Source of the DNA: Talpa occidentalis
Taxonomy: Eukaryota > Chordata > Mammalia > Eulipotyphla > Talpidae
Length of the DNA: 64,000 bases
Direction: 5' to 3'
Assembly (NCBI RefSeq): GCF_014898055.3
Contig: NW_023602073.1
Span: forward strand, 24,847,784-24,911,783
Part shown: positions 1 to 15,132 of the stretch, in pieces
Layout: each line of letters begins with the position of its first letter
How positions within the stretch are numbered: the first letter of the stretch is position 1
The notes under the pieces: generated by a model
What the model saw: only the letters and a program-made list of their open reading frames with translations
What the model was told of the DNA's origin: nothing
The model's database searches: none
Program-made: the position numbers and the translations under genes

Positions 1-261
1 AGCTGTGGGAATGTTTGCTCGAAGTAGTGGCCTTCCCCTCCCTGCAGAGGGTGGCTGCCAGGACCTCTCCCGTTGAGCCCCAGTGGCTCTGAATCTCTAG
101 TTTCCCCGGTCCTAATCCAGAGGTTGTTAATCTCCTTCCTTCAGCTGCCAATTGAATTGCTGATATTGTAATGTGATATTGTAATGTGAATTTCCCCCAA
201 TGAATCATAATGTGATTATTTGAATTTAGCTTAGAGGTTTGCCTTTTTGAGATTAAAATTC
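1..261. other. Intergenic DNA, no feature seen
   Basis: No exon, repeat family or RNA gene is recognised here. It lies beyond the 3' end of the minus-strand PHACTR1 gene. Confidence 0.5.
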
Positions 262-440
262 AAACTTGATATGACAGAATGGAGCTTGATAGACAGAAAC
301 CTGGGATATTCAGGCCAGCTCTGCCATTTCCTAGTTGTGTGCAGTTGTTCCTTTTAAGCCTCAGCTCCTTCACCTTAAAATGGGGGTGATGAGTGAATGT
401 GTACAGCATAGTGCTGGGTGCAGAACTCATTGCACTGGTA
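262..440 (+). repeat. MIR SINE fossil
   Basis: The segment has the usual order of a mammalian-wide interspersed repeat in sense orientation: a CAGCTCTGCCATTTCCTAG block, a GTGTGCAGTTGTTCC-like block, then CTTAAAATGGGG followed by a degenerate tail. It is strongly diverged, as expected for an old mammalian element. Limits are approximate. Confidence 0.7.
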
Positions 441-3400
441 TTAAGGTAAGTCCCAGACTGGTGTGAGGATACAAGCTGGCCTGGCAGCAGTGGCAGCTCT
501 ATGTGAGCAGTGAGGGGTGCATTGGTAAAGTTCAGGTTGCAGTGCTGCACCTTCCAGTTCCCCCAGTGTCAGTGCCCACCCTAGGTGGCACCACTGCCTC
601 TTGTCACCAGAATGGATTGAATTATGTCCCCTGTTACCATTAATGTCCTGAATGTGGATTTGTTGAGAGGAATCAGAGACAGCATGAGAGGATTTCAAAA
701 GTGCTGGTCCTCAAGAAAACTACCTTAGTGTTTTCCCTCCACCAGCTGGTAAGCTGAAAACTGAGGCCCTGGAGGTGACCCAGGCAACGCTCCCTTCACT
801 GCGTTGCTCCTGAAACCTACATGTTCTTCCCCAGTCCTTGCTCTGAGCTGACCGAATGGAGTGGCCAACTATTACTGTTCCCTCCCCTACCGACCAGAGC
901 CACTGGCAGGTGTTTTTAACTGCAGTAGAACCGGTCACACCTCTACGGTTCAAACCAAAGACAATTTTTGCTTCCCATTGCTTTTAGCCATCCTCCATAT
1001 CTGGAACTGCCCCTTTTTGTTCTTCCCCCACCCTCTCTCCACTTAATGTTCGGCACCTGCACTGTCTCCCGTCGGGCAGAGCCAGCTGGCTGCTGGAGAG
1101 CAAAATCCACGTCTTTACACCGAACTGAAAATATCTGGAGCATCGCTTATCTCTTCGCCAGAGGGTGGGAGGAAGAGCCAGGCTGGGGGACTCACTGTAC
1201 CACTTCCTGCTTGGCTCCGTGGGGCTCTGATTTCCTGACCAGCTGCTTCATGGTCTGAAAAATGCCTGCATTTCCTTATTGTGGATTGTTCCTAGATTTT
1301 TAAATATTTGATAGGATTAAAATAAGAGCTGTCCCAGTAAACATGTAAAGTAAAATAAGTAGTTAAGTTTTCTTACAATGCTTGCTTTAAAAAAAATCAT
1401 TGTAACTACATTAATTAAAAGGTAACCAGGATGCAGGGTATGAGTGAACAGGGCTCCCAAGGGCCTCTGCTCAAAAGCGGAAGCTTCTGCTCAGCCACTG
1501 CGGTATACAGTATTGTGTGTGCTTTTCTAGGAAGAAAGAAACATGGGACAACGCAGGCGTTTGTCCGCCAGCTTCCGGGCTGGCGTAACCCAGTCATTGA
1601 GACAGAATCAAGGAAAACCCAACACATAGTTAAATTGCAACAGGGGCTTCTTGTTGCCAAGGCAGGATGAGTGTTGAGCAATGGGGTGAGGCTGGGTTGA
1701 TGGAGGTGACAGTAAGCATTTTAAGGTTGGCTTGGAAAAGTTCCCCTGCCACCCCGGCAGCTGGGCAGCACAGGGTATGGACAGGCTAGCCTCTTGCCAG
1801 ATGACACGCTATTTTGACCACAGGGCCTCGTAGAGCCAGCACTTTGCGGTTGCCTCTTGGGAGGCTCAGGTGGTGAGGCAGGAAGCCCCAGAAGAGATCT
1901 CACACCTTGCTGCCCAGATGGGCAGGTATTGGGATTCAGGAACCACTCTTTACCCTGATTCTGCCCATGGCATGTTGTGGGGTGGGGGTAGGGGGGCTTC
2001 TGAGGTAATAAACTGACTGCAGGGAAAAGTATTTTAACCTGTGTAAATGAAGACTGGTTGGCCCTCTTCCACTTGGGGGCTCTGAAATCACAGGCCCTGT
2101 AAAGATGCAGCCTCCCATGGACCCCGACATACCTATCAGATAATGTGTCGGCAACAGCCGTTCCCCTCCAGGATGGTAATTAAGGAGCATGCCAGATGTG
2201 TCTCGCTCTGATATTGCCATGAAGGGGACACTGAGGCTGAGATCCAGAGATCACGAGTCTCTGTTGTGGAGGACAAGAGAAATCGGGGACAAGCATTAAA
2301 GCTGCTTGTCACAACCTGGAAGAATCATTTAGATTCTACTTTTGAAATAAAGAGAACTTTTTTTGATAGATGGTACGTAAAGAGCAGAACCCCTTTTTAC
2401 CAAAATAGCACTTAGGTAAGGGACTGGCCTCTGCCCACATGTCAGCTGCGTCTTCCTTGCTGGTGCTGGGCTCTTCTCTCCTGGCCTTTACCACGCCTCT
2501 TGGTGGGACCCATGTCTTGCCAACGCCTTGTTCAACACTAATTTCTCTCCAGGGAGTTACAAATATTGGCTGGCTGTCTTGGTTGTGAGTGGTCCCCAGG
2601 GTGAGAGACAGCCTGCCCACAGGTCGCAGTGCAAGGACAGGACCAGGGGATGCTGGGTTAAGGAAACTGCTTCTCCCCATGTGTAGGTGGGGTGATCTGT
2701 CCTGCCCTGTAGTTCTTGTTGTCAGAAGATGGTGTTATCACTTAAGATGGGCAACTGGGAACGTTGGGTGGAAGCTGAGAGAGTACGAACTCAAGAAAGC
2801 CCAAGTGTTGCAGGGATTGGTCTAGCAGGGAGTTAAGAGCAATGCTTTAGAAAAAAACAGTCCAGAGTTTGGAAGCCATAGACACGTGGGGAATAAAAAT
2901 GCTGGACTGAGCGGAGCAGTATGAGAGTTGCATATCTGGGAGCCACGAGTGGTGGCATCAACGAGAGTGAAGGCCCTACACGACTGGAATTAGAAGTTAG
3001 GGGCGCCACATATCAGGCACCATAGGGGAACAAACTTGTTCATCCTGTCTGTGTTCTTTGCATGCAGGACTCTGGCTCCTCAGTAGAGTTCTGTCTGGCC
3101 AGGGAAGCTTAGGTGCTCAGTGTCCAAAACCCCATGTTTGCCCTGGCTGTCCCCGAGGCATGGCCACATCAGCAGCTGCCTGCAGGGCTTCGGGGTCATG
3201 TGCACGCCACAGGTCTGCTCTGGGACCTCTAAGCAGGGGGTGGGCCCCATTGGCCATAAGACTGGCGCCCTGCAGATTGGAGTCTTACAGTTGGGACAGT
3301 GAGGGCCTCTGACATGGGGCAGGAGAATGGCAAGAGTAGGTCTCTGGGTGGATGACTCTGGCAGAAGATTGGGCAGAGGAGACCATGACTGTAATCACCC

Positions 3401-3639
3401 AGGTAGGAGGAGAGACCTTAATGAAAGAACAGTGAAATAGCTTCTTCTAGAACACTAACTGGCAGGTGTTCATCATCTGATGGAAGTGGAAAGAAGTAAT
3501 GTCATTCACTGAAAAAACAAGAGAGGAGGAGCAAGATTGGGGCAGAGGGTTTGAAAATAAGAAAACAAGCCTGGAACATCCTGAGTGTGCTCTGTATGAT
3601 GCGTGTGCTAAGCATCAGAGCCAACATTGTGTGAAGCTT
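441..3639. other. Intergenic DNA without a recognised gene
   Basis: All open frames are short (114 codons or fewer) and none resembles a known protein or has credible splice boundaries. The stretch 612-660 (ATGGATTGAATTATGTCCCC and onward) resembles the start of an old LTR-like repeat similar to that at 62440. Otherwise I see unique-looking, moderately GC-rich sequence. Confidence 0.5.
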
Positions 3640-3868
3640 GACTATGGCGGACACTGTCAGAAGCACTTTATATCTGTGCTACTTTCTCACAAGAGTCTTG
3701 TAAAGTAGGTGCAATTAGTCCCATTTTACAGATGAGGAAGGTGAGGTACAGTGAGATTTAAGTAACTTGCCCAAAGTTACACAGCTAGTAAAAGTAGGAG
3801 CAGGTTTGAGTACAGGGCATCTGGGCTCAGTGCCAGAGCTCTTAATACCCACACTATGCTGCTGCTTT
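3640..3868 (-). repeat. MIR SINE fossil, reverse orientation
   Basis: The plus strand reads CCCATTTTACAGATGAGGAA, then AAGTAACTTGCCCAAAGTTACACAGCTAGTAA. This is the classic reverse complement of the MIR core. The flanks (3660-3720 and 3800-3860) still match the tail and the head of the element. Confidence 0.85.
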
Positions 3869-4580
3869 GTGACATTTGGAAATCCAGGTCAGGAACTCAG
3901 AGCCAAGCTGAGCAATGTTGTGGATATGGAGTCTTCTGAGCCAGGGGCATGCTTAGGTGCCATGGAGAGCTTGATGGGATTGTTTACTGTGCTAGCCTTG
4001 GGTGCTGCAGAGGACAAGAGATGGTCTTCAGTATCTCTGCTCAAGGCCCACTGGGTACTTTGTCCAGAAGAGCAGGGGTCGGGGGACACAGAGTAATCTC
4101 GTTGACAGCAGCTTGGGGCAATCCCTCACATCTCGGGAGAGGGCAGGTCCCAGTGCCAACAAGCTCCCCAGGGGCCCATCCCTGTCAGGAGGGTACAGGT
4201 AGCACATGTCAGACTTGCAGGTGGTCTGGAGGGATCTGAACCTTCTCCCTGAGACATTCCAGAAACACTAAAGCTTGCTCTTCCCCAGTATAGAGCCCAC
4301 GGGAAAACAGTTTTCTGACTGTTTTTCGCCTTAACCTGCCATCACAGGTAGCCTAGTAGATAATATGTAGCCTTGAGACATAGTCTGCATGTATGGGGAA
4401 AGATAAATAGTATGTAACCTTCATGTATAGCTCACATGTGGGAAACATACTTATGTCAACTAGGCCTAAACTTGCCCTGTGCCAGCTTTGTTTATAAAAA
4501 TTAATGGGGTTCCTCTAGGGGAGCCTCTCACTGACTTCTCACGGGCCACTCACAGGGCCACTGCTGTGGTCGAAGCCCTG

Positions 4581-4682
4581 GGGGCTGCCGCTGCTGGATG
4601 CCGCTGCTGTTGCTACTGCTGCTACCACTACTGCCACTGCTGCTGCTATTGCTGCCTTTGCTGCTACTGCTGCTGCCAGCCT
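4581..4682. repeat. Imperfect GCT/CTG triplet tract
   Basis: About 100 bp built mostly of GCT, GCC, ACT and ATT triplets, with runs such as GCTGCTGCTATTGCTGCC. It keeps a period of three with many interruptions. Read in one plus frame it gives Cys/Tyr-rich sequence, in one minus frame a Ser/Asn/Gly run. No exon signals flank it, so those open frames are best taken as by-products of the repeat. Confidence 0.75.
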
Positions 4683-6397
4683 GAGGGACTCCAGGGGAAC
4701 CCAGGGGGTTAAGGGATCCCCAGCTGCCCAAGGAGCCTGCCTCCACCAGAGCTGGTATGGGGCTACTGACGCCGAGACATTGGGTCGGGCTGCTCCCGCC
4801 AGGCCAGCTGGAACAGATTATGCTGTTGCTACCTGTGGGTCTCCTGTTGCTGTGATAAAGACTGGTTCCTGCTCCCCACATGTGGGCTTCTGACCTGCAT
4901 TCTCATCTGCCGCCATCGAGAACCACACAAGCTTGTAGCTGAGGCCCTACCCCCAGGACCTAACCGCAGTGTTTAGAAAATTCAGATATACCCAATCAGA
5001 GAATGAGGATGTCCTGAAGACATTAGAGGATATCTAATTCCATGTCCCCACTTTCCAGATTAGAATATAGAGGCCAAGAACAATATCTTGGCAAGAACTG
5101 CCCAAGGTGTGTGTACTCGGCAGCCTTTGACTGTGCAGAATGTGTCATCAAACCCTCGTTCACTTGGGGAAGGGCTTCCTCTTAGGAGGATGGTGTTTCC
5201 AACCCTCTTGCATGGCAGAACCTGTGGGGACTGGGGTGGGGAGGGAGGGGTGATAACACCAAAGTGGCTCTCCCTGCCCTTTTCCTCCCATAGATAATGG
5301 CAGTCAAGCTCTGCAGAGCAGCCTTTCTAAGGTCATAGGTTTCTGGAGGTGCAAGGGTCAGAATGAAAGAAAAACAGCCTGAGACTTGAAAGCCTTTTGG
5401 TAAACCAGTGCCCTTTCGCTGTGGCCACTCCAGCTCCGGTGTCCCTGGGACTGCGGAGGTGAGACCTTGCCACAGACCCTGATGCGATGCAGAAGGATAC
5501 TGAGCCAATGAGGCTTTGTTGTTGCTTGGCAAGAAATAATAAGCAGTGCATGTGGTTACTTCGACTTTCTGAGGCTGCAGATTCCCAGGCAAAGGAAAAG
5601 CAGCTCCCTTTGTTACCTGAAGCCCTTGCTACTTAGAAGTGTGATTCCTGGACCAATATCTCAGGTCCAACCGAGATCTACTGCACTTTATCAAGGCTCC
5701 CAGATGATTCCTGGGATGGTGTGAGGGAGCAGAACCAGTTACTTCACCGTCCTGAAATGCAGTCAGCAAGCACTGTAGTCCTCTCTTGCTTCTCCCCCAA
5801 AGACAAGTCAGGACCAGAAAGTTAAGCAATAAAGTTTTTTGTTTCACAGGAAAAATGTCCAGGATTCTTAAGGAAGGAGACAGACCAAAATATTCATGAA
5901 GCAAGGTAGTCTGGGGTTCTAGCTTAGAGGCAGTGCCACCCCAAAGATCCCCTCGAGCCCCCACCTCAGGCTGTCTCAAATTGGATAGTAACTGGATGAC
6001 CGGGTGATTTAACCATTTATATTCATTATTCCAGATTATTCAAAGGACAGTAGGTTGGGCAATACATATTAATTAAAATGTTAGGAAGAAAAAAAGTACT
6101 CACATACAAAAGTCATCTAGAAAGTGAACTTGTGTGTAACAGCTCTGCCTTCCTTCCCCAAATGCTGCCAGATACAAGAAGGTCTCCTGTAGCTCCTTAA
6201 CGCTTACTGTTTTGCTGACAAGCTGACCTACCCCTTTCCCTCCAACCCTCCTCCTTAGCCAGACTGTTTTTGGTGGTTCCTGTGGTTGACAAAACACACA
6301 GGAGTCGAGGAAGTGATTTTTTTTTTTTGGTTTGTTTTTAAAGAAACTGCATACATCATCAGAGACAAACAATAATTTAAATACCATGCAGTTTCTG
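4683..6397. other. Region downstream of PHACTR1; possible end of its 3'UTR
   Basis: No gene is recognised. The true cleavage site of PHACTR1 may lie in the upper part: on the minus strand the weak poly(A)-signal variant AATATA occurs near 6016-6021, but no canonical AATAAA is seen. A plus-strand AATAAA near 5828 has no plus-strand gene attached. The segment 6319-6335 is a T-run on the plus strand. Confidence 0.45.
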
Positions 6398-6405
6398 TAT
6401 GTACA
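6398..6405 (-). promoter_or_regulatory. Pumilio response element candidate 1
   Basis: The minus strand reads TGTACATA, which fits the PUM consensus TGTAHATA (H = A, C or T). It is the most 3' of three identical elements in the likely PHACTR1 3'UTR. Confidence 0.5.
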
Positions 6406-6442
6406 AAACCTAGGCCATAGAGATTCAGTTTACTTTGTAGTC

Positions 6443-6450
6443 TATGTACA
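6443..6450 (-). promoter_or_regulatory. Pumilio response element candidate 2
   Basis: A second exact TGTACATA on the minus strand, 45 nt from candidate 1, in AT-rich context. It shares the consensus and strand expected for a site in PHACTR1 mRNA. Confidence 0.5.
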
Positions 6451-6517
6451 TTGTCTTCCTCATACAGCCATCATTTGTTAAGTTAGAACACGAGAGCGCT
6501 CCTATACAAACACAAAC

Positions 6518-6525
6518 TATGTACA
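6518..6525 (-). promoter_or_regulatory. Pumilio response element candidate 3
   Basis: The third exact TGTACATA on the minus strand, 75 nt from candidate 2. The three octamers fall within 128 nt. Confidence 0.5.
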
Positions 6526-9500
6526 GACACCCGGGAAGCAACTGGGAAAAGCAACCGGTGTGGGGAATCAACAGACAAATGGGAAGAAAAAGTCATTTAA
6601 GGTGACCTTCACCCACTAGCTGTGCACAGGGAGAGCCTGAAATTCCAGTCATCGAAGCACACGTCACGATTTTCATTCTGCAAATATAAATACACGTTCA
6701 GAAGCAGGAGAAAAATAAACTCAGAGGTTTTCATCACATCTACTGTCACGTTTGGTTTCTCTAATCTGACATAAAGGCTAACGTTGTAAAGGTTTTACAA
6801 GGCTTTGAGGGCCTTTGGAGAGGGGTAGATCAGCAAGTCCAGATAGCAGGTAGGCCAGCGGCAGTCTCTTCCTTCCACCATCTGAGAGGGGAGGTTGGGG
6901 CGATGTCTAATTTCAAGAGGGAAACATTTCAATTTGAGAAATTTCACACTTTTCCTTTCATGCTAATTCAAATGAAAGAAGGTTCAATTGGAAATTTATA
7001 CCCACAAATAAGCCTTTTCTTGAAAACTGCAGAAAAGGGACACATTATAATGCACCCGGCCCATCTCTTTGTTATTTTTTTTTTCCTAATTAATGTCAAA
7101 TTGTCACCTTGGAAAGTCACATTTTTCAGTTGTTATAACAATGTGGCCAAAAAAGAAATTTGGATTGATTTCTATCAAAACTTCAGCATTTCAAGAAGGG
7201 GAAGAGACAGCAGAGGGTCCACCCTAGGGCCACTGTGTCAGCTGAGCCAAGAAAAATGGGCTTGAAAGAGCCCATCTTGAGGGTGGGTGAGCTTCTGGTG
7301 GCTAGGAGTTGCACCTCTAACTCTATGCAAGTGGCTTCTGGAGAAGGGTGCCCTGCAGGAAGACAGGTGGAAACTGTTCAATTTCTTCCATGCATGAAGT
7401 GGGCTGAAACAATAGGGCACTTGGGGCAGAAAACCTGGGCTGCTGGCTGACTGGCTGCAGGGAAGCTGAGTTGGGTGTCAAGTTCCCAGGGAATCTGAAA
7501 GGCCCAGAACCAAGGTCTGCAGAGAGCCACTGGCCTTTGTGGAAGTAGCCAGGCAATGGAATGTGTTTCCTTAAAGGCTGGCTCTTGGGCCAGGATACTG
7601 CAAGCTGCCCGAAGCCCAGCTGCAAGCTGGAGGAAGTTAAGACTCCACTCCTGGCTAGGCAGGCACCATGGCCTGGAACACGTGGCCACCATCAAGATGT
7701 CAAACGAAAGAAGCCTAATCTTTCGTCATACCATTTGCACATTCAAACGTCAGTAAGCCTTTCGGGAAGTAAGTGTTTACAGCCACACTAAAGTCCCGAC
7801 CACATTTTCCCTGAACAAAACCTCTACTCACGGCAGTAACTATGCAGATTCAACATTCAAAGTAAAAAGGAACTGGTGATGGTGTCCTCCTGGGGCCGGG
7901 CAGGGCATGCTCGCTCCAGGTGGTATGAGGAAAGCATAGGGCAGCTTTGCAGTGGCTGCTGGGCATGGCCGGGACTGCCCTGAGCTTCCCCTCAGATACA
8001 CACAGCTCCTGGGTGATGCTGGCCACAGGAGCGTGAATGCCCACAGAAAATTAAACGGCCTCACGGATGGTGTGCATCCCAAGAGTGACTTGCTTCCCAC
8101 ATGGTTCAGGTGGGGACTGTTAACTCTCTTTTTGTGAAGGCCAAGTTGGCATCTCTAAATCCTGGGCATGTGTGGTGGGGAGCAATGGTGCTAACTATGG
8201 GACCACTCCAGAAGTTCAGGCAGAGCCTGGTGACTGAGGGCCTGTGAACTCTGTCAGGAAGGAAAGCAGAAGTGGTGGCAGTGGGCCTCGTAGGGAGAGC
8301 CGTATATCAACCGAGCACTGTTTTCCTGTGGCCCCAAGTGAGTAGGACAGTTACAGAGACATCTCCAGTCACCCTCACAGCATCAAGAGGGAGAGGAAGG
8401 ATCCCTGTGGATAAACAGGCCTGGTGAGGTCGAGCACAGGCAGGACTGGTGGGCGTGTGCCCATTCTGGCACAGGCCGAATTCGGGCTATTCAGAGTAAC
8501 TCCTCAGTGCAAAGAAAGGAGATGAGGAGGCCAGCCCAGCAGATCTGGGGTGCCAGAGCCTCAGTGACCGGGAAGCCAGTCTGACAGGGATGGTCTCTGG
8601 CCTGCTATACTCAGAGGTCATTTACCTCCAGGCCAAACCGTCCCTGGTCCTGGGGCAGGGGGAGAAAGCGAGCATTAGCCTAACAGAGCTGTCACCCTGC
8701 TTTCCACCTCAGGAGGTCCTTACACTCAAATGCATGAATTCAAATACCAAAGAGGACCTTTGCAGTTGGTGACATTTGGCTTTTTTTTTTTTTTTTTAAC
8801 ATGGATAGGGTAATAAATTTGAACTGAGCAGATGACAACGTTCCCCTTCTAAACCAGAGCTTCCCAAAAGGCAGCTCATCTTGGATTGAGGGGACAGGAT
8901 GGTGCTCAGTGCCACAGAGCCTGGAGCAAACATACTCTCAGGACCAACAGCCAACACCAGACTCCCCAGAAAAGGCCCTTCCCTTCTGTTTACAACACAG
9001 AGAAGGGAGAGAAAGGTCAGGGCAACTGAGAACAGTGTTCCCTCTCTGCTGCCTCCTCCTCAGGGGCCCCCAAACCAGATGACAAGTCTGGAGCCAGAGT
9101 GTTTGGCCAAATCTAAAAGGCCAACCAGACTTTTGCATGGTCATCCCTGGGCCAAACCCACCACCTCTGCTTTCTTTGGACTCTGGTGACAGATGCTTTC
9201 AAGAAGTTCACTGGAGTCTAAATGCATGTGGTGACTGCGGGCCTGGCCTGCAAGGCCTAGGACGCCCCGAGTGCCGGAGTCTTCAGGGAAGCGCGGCTGG
9301 TGCCTCAGTCCTGCTCGGTGGGACACGATTCATTATCAGTGGTGTTGCCAGCAGCTCTGTCCACTGAGTAGTAACCATTACATTTTCGAAAATAGAATCC
9401 TGATTGTGTTTCCTTTAATTTCTCTTCTTCTTTAAAAAAAAAAAAAAGGCAGTTCCAAAGATTTAAATCGTAATGGGGAAGTGAATAAATACCAGCACTT

Positions 9501-9558
9501 ATGGTTCTTAGAAATTTATGTTTTGAAGACAGCATAGCACTCAGGAGGAATTTGACTG

Positions 9559-9574
9559 TTAAGGTCGGTGAAAC
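9559..9574 (-). CDS. PHACTR1: PHACTR1 last coding exon (FHRP and stop)
   Basis: On the minus strand, acceptor TTTTCCTAG is followed by G TTT CAC CGA CCT TAA. With the AG left by the upstream exon this completes an Arg codon and gives R-F-H-R-P-stop, the invariant C-terminus of PHACTR proteins. These residues contact protein phosphatase 1 in the known PHACTR1-PP1 complex, so this 16-nt coding part is essential for that role. The rest of the exon is the 3'UTR. It is too short to find by ORF length; phase continuity with 10412-10488 and the family end decide the call. Confidence 0.88.
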
Positions 9575-13023
<3,449 letters not shown>

Positions 13024-14424
13024 TCAACCAGAGGTCACTTGGTCCACCCATAGATTTATAGTTATGGAATGAGGTCCAGAGGCATATCACACCCAGAGCG
13101 AGGGGTAGGGCTGGGAAGGAGCCCAGGGTTCCTGACTACTGGACCTGCGACTCTTCCAGGACTCTAAGACAGTGAACACTGATCACCCTCAAGTCACCCC
13201 TGGGCTGATGAGAGAGCCAGGCTGTCTTTCTTAACAATATTGCAATGCCTGGTCTCTACTAGCAGCTGTATCTCTGGGTGGGTGTGGGTATTTGTTGTGT
13301 ATTTTCCCACATTTGTCCTACCCATCAGGTGACAGGAAACTTATATAATGATTTCACCTTATTTTGGATGTGTGAATCCATATCCATGTGTCAGATTTAA
13401 TGCTCTCTGCAAAATGGGTTGGCAATACTTATATATGTTGTGAACATGTGTGTGCATTTTAGAAACACAAGAAGTGGTAAATGCAAACTAGTACACAAAC
13501 TCTGGAGTATGCAGGAATGGGAATACATGGATTTACGAGGTCAGGGGACCCTGCTCCCCAAGAAGTTCAAATGAAAAGGTCAGTCCACAAATGCAGAACT
13601 AGGTTGAGCATATGCTAGGATGACTCAGGACAGGCCCTTTGGATGGGTCTGTAGTGAAGAATGAAATAAGCAAAAGAAGACTCCTATTTACCTAACCTTC
13701 TCCTGGGGGTTCCCACTAGCACCCTTCCTTTGTATTTTGACAACATAAGACTGATGTTTCAATTATTTCTGCCCATCAATAGGTTTATTTCTTCTGGAGC
13801 AACACAGTTGCTCTCTCTTTAAGATGCTGTCAATTCATATTTAACTGATATTATTTAAAAGCAAATTTTCCTGTCAGCCCTAGATATATACTGCATTTAA
13901 TTCCATTAATAGTAAATGCAGTTAGACAGACTCTTACCACAAAGGTCTACAACACAAATATATACAAGTGAATCCAAACCACCCTGGCTGTTTAGATCCT
14001 CTATCATAGAGCTGCCATACACCTTTGGCTGGTGCCAGAATGCTCCAACTTGCTACCACCTGGCCTATAATGGAAGAACATGGTCAGATGACAACCTGGC
14101 TGGTATTAAATCTTTTGGGTGTGGTGGGTACTGCTAGGCTCTGCACAGGGTAAGGCAGGCAGCCTGAGGTCCCTCTTGGCCAATGGGGGAAAGATCTGGG
14201 GATCTGAGGTTTAGAGGATTGTGGCACTGGTCCCCTGGCCTCAACTGCATGTAGTTTCCTCTCAAAATGGCTCCAGCGTGACCAGAGATGGTCCTGCTCT
14301 TCCCAGGACATGCTTTTCCTAGTTATCCTATTATAGGACAATGCAGGTCTCCCAGGCTCCATGGCTGGGGTTGCTTGAGCAAAAATGGCAGCCACCATGA
14401 CTTCAAAGTATATTCATCAAAATG

Positions 14425-14439
14425 TGAGTAGGGGGCGCT
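14425..14439 (+). promoter_or_regulatory. CTCF-like motif
   Basis: TGAGTAGGGGGCGCT fits the core of the CTCF consensus (AGGGGGCGCT with the preceding AGT). One motif in isolation has a high false-positive rate, and occupancy cannot be judged from sequence. Confidence 0.4.
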
Positions 14440-15116
14440 TTTGCACTATTATTAACCTATATCCCCCAATTTAATATATGCTATATTTACCCCAGATAAA
14501 TAAGAACTCCCACTCAAAAATCTGTAGTTTGTATGTCTCAGTTACTAGCAAGGTTTACCCTGGGGTGTTGAGCAAAAGTTGTATTTCTAAGTGTGCCACT
14601 ACAAGAGAGAAGTATTACTTCACTCTGTGGCATCAATAATGATGTTTTCAACCAAAACTGTACAAAAAAGTATATTAAGACCCAAATGCTACTACTAATA
14701 CACGCGGACCCAGGTGTCCTCCTCTCTCTCCCCTTCCTTGCCTCCCACTCTACTCATTTGTCCGTTATTTAAAAGCAAAGCATATAATGTTTAGGTTAGT
14801 CTCTGTTTGGCTGAAAAAAAAAATGACTGTTTTTCTGTCAGCATTGGCACTGTGGCTGCTTCCTTTCACTAGTACATCGAAACTAAATAGAACTGTATTG
14901 AGGAAATCCAGGGGCTGAGGGTAAGGAGCTGAAAAGCAGCCACATCATTAGCATCTGGTCCTGGTGTGATAAAGGTTCTCAAGGAAAAGGACTTACGGGG
15001 AGCCAGGAGCCCCTGCACACTCCCTAGCTGCTGGCAGGCTCCATCTCTCAAACCACTTCCATTTCAAACCGGACGGGAAAGGGGCCCGTCTGTCCTTCAT
15101 AAACATGATTCCTCCA

Positions 15117-15132
15117 CAAGCTCATTATTTCT
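15117..15132. repeat. TSD, left copy of the twin-primed L1
   Basis: CAAGCTCATTATTTCT is repeated without mismatch at 15355-15370 and brackets the inserted L1 pieces. Confidence 0.9.

Larger units (their letters stand above)
6398..9558 (-). other. PHACTR1: PHACTR1 3' untranslated region (inferred extent)
   Basis: The TAA stop of PHACTR1 is at 9559-9561, so transcript sequence must continue to lower coordinates. No coding frame or interspersed repeat is recognised over these 3.2 kb, which is unlike the repeat-rich introns. The distal part (6360-6530) is AT-rich and holds three TGTACATA elements, as expected of a regulated 3'UTR. There is no canonical AATAAA on the minus strand in this interval. 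An ATTAAA at 9410-9415 could give a very short 3'UTR. The lower limit is therefore a guess, between about 6.0 and 6.4 kb. Confidence 0.55.

Noticed and set aside
4479..4881. Open frames with Cys/Tyr-rich or Ser-rich runs on either strand
   Set aside because: They only translate the GCT triplet tract; no splice signals or homologous protein are recognised.
5820..5835. Plus-strand AATAAA as a gene end
   Set aside because: No plus-strand exon precedes it, and it is on the wrong strand for PHACTR1.
1..6000. Exons of the gene expected next to PHACTR1 (TBC1D7 in human)
   Set aside because: No frame resembles a TBC domain, so I make no call.
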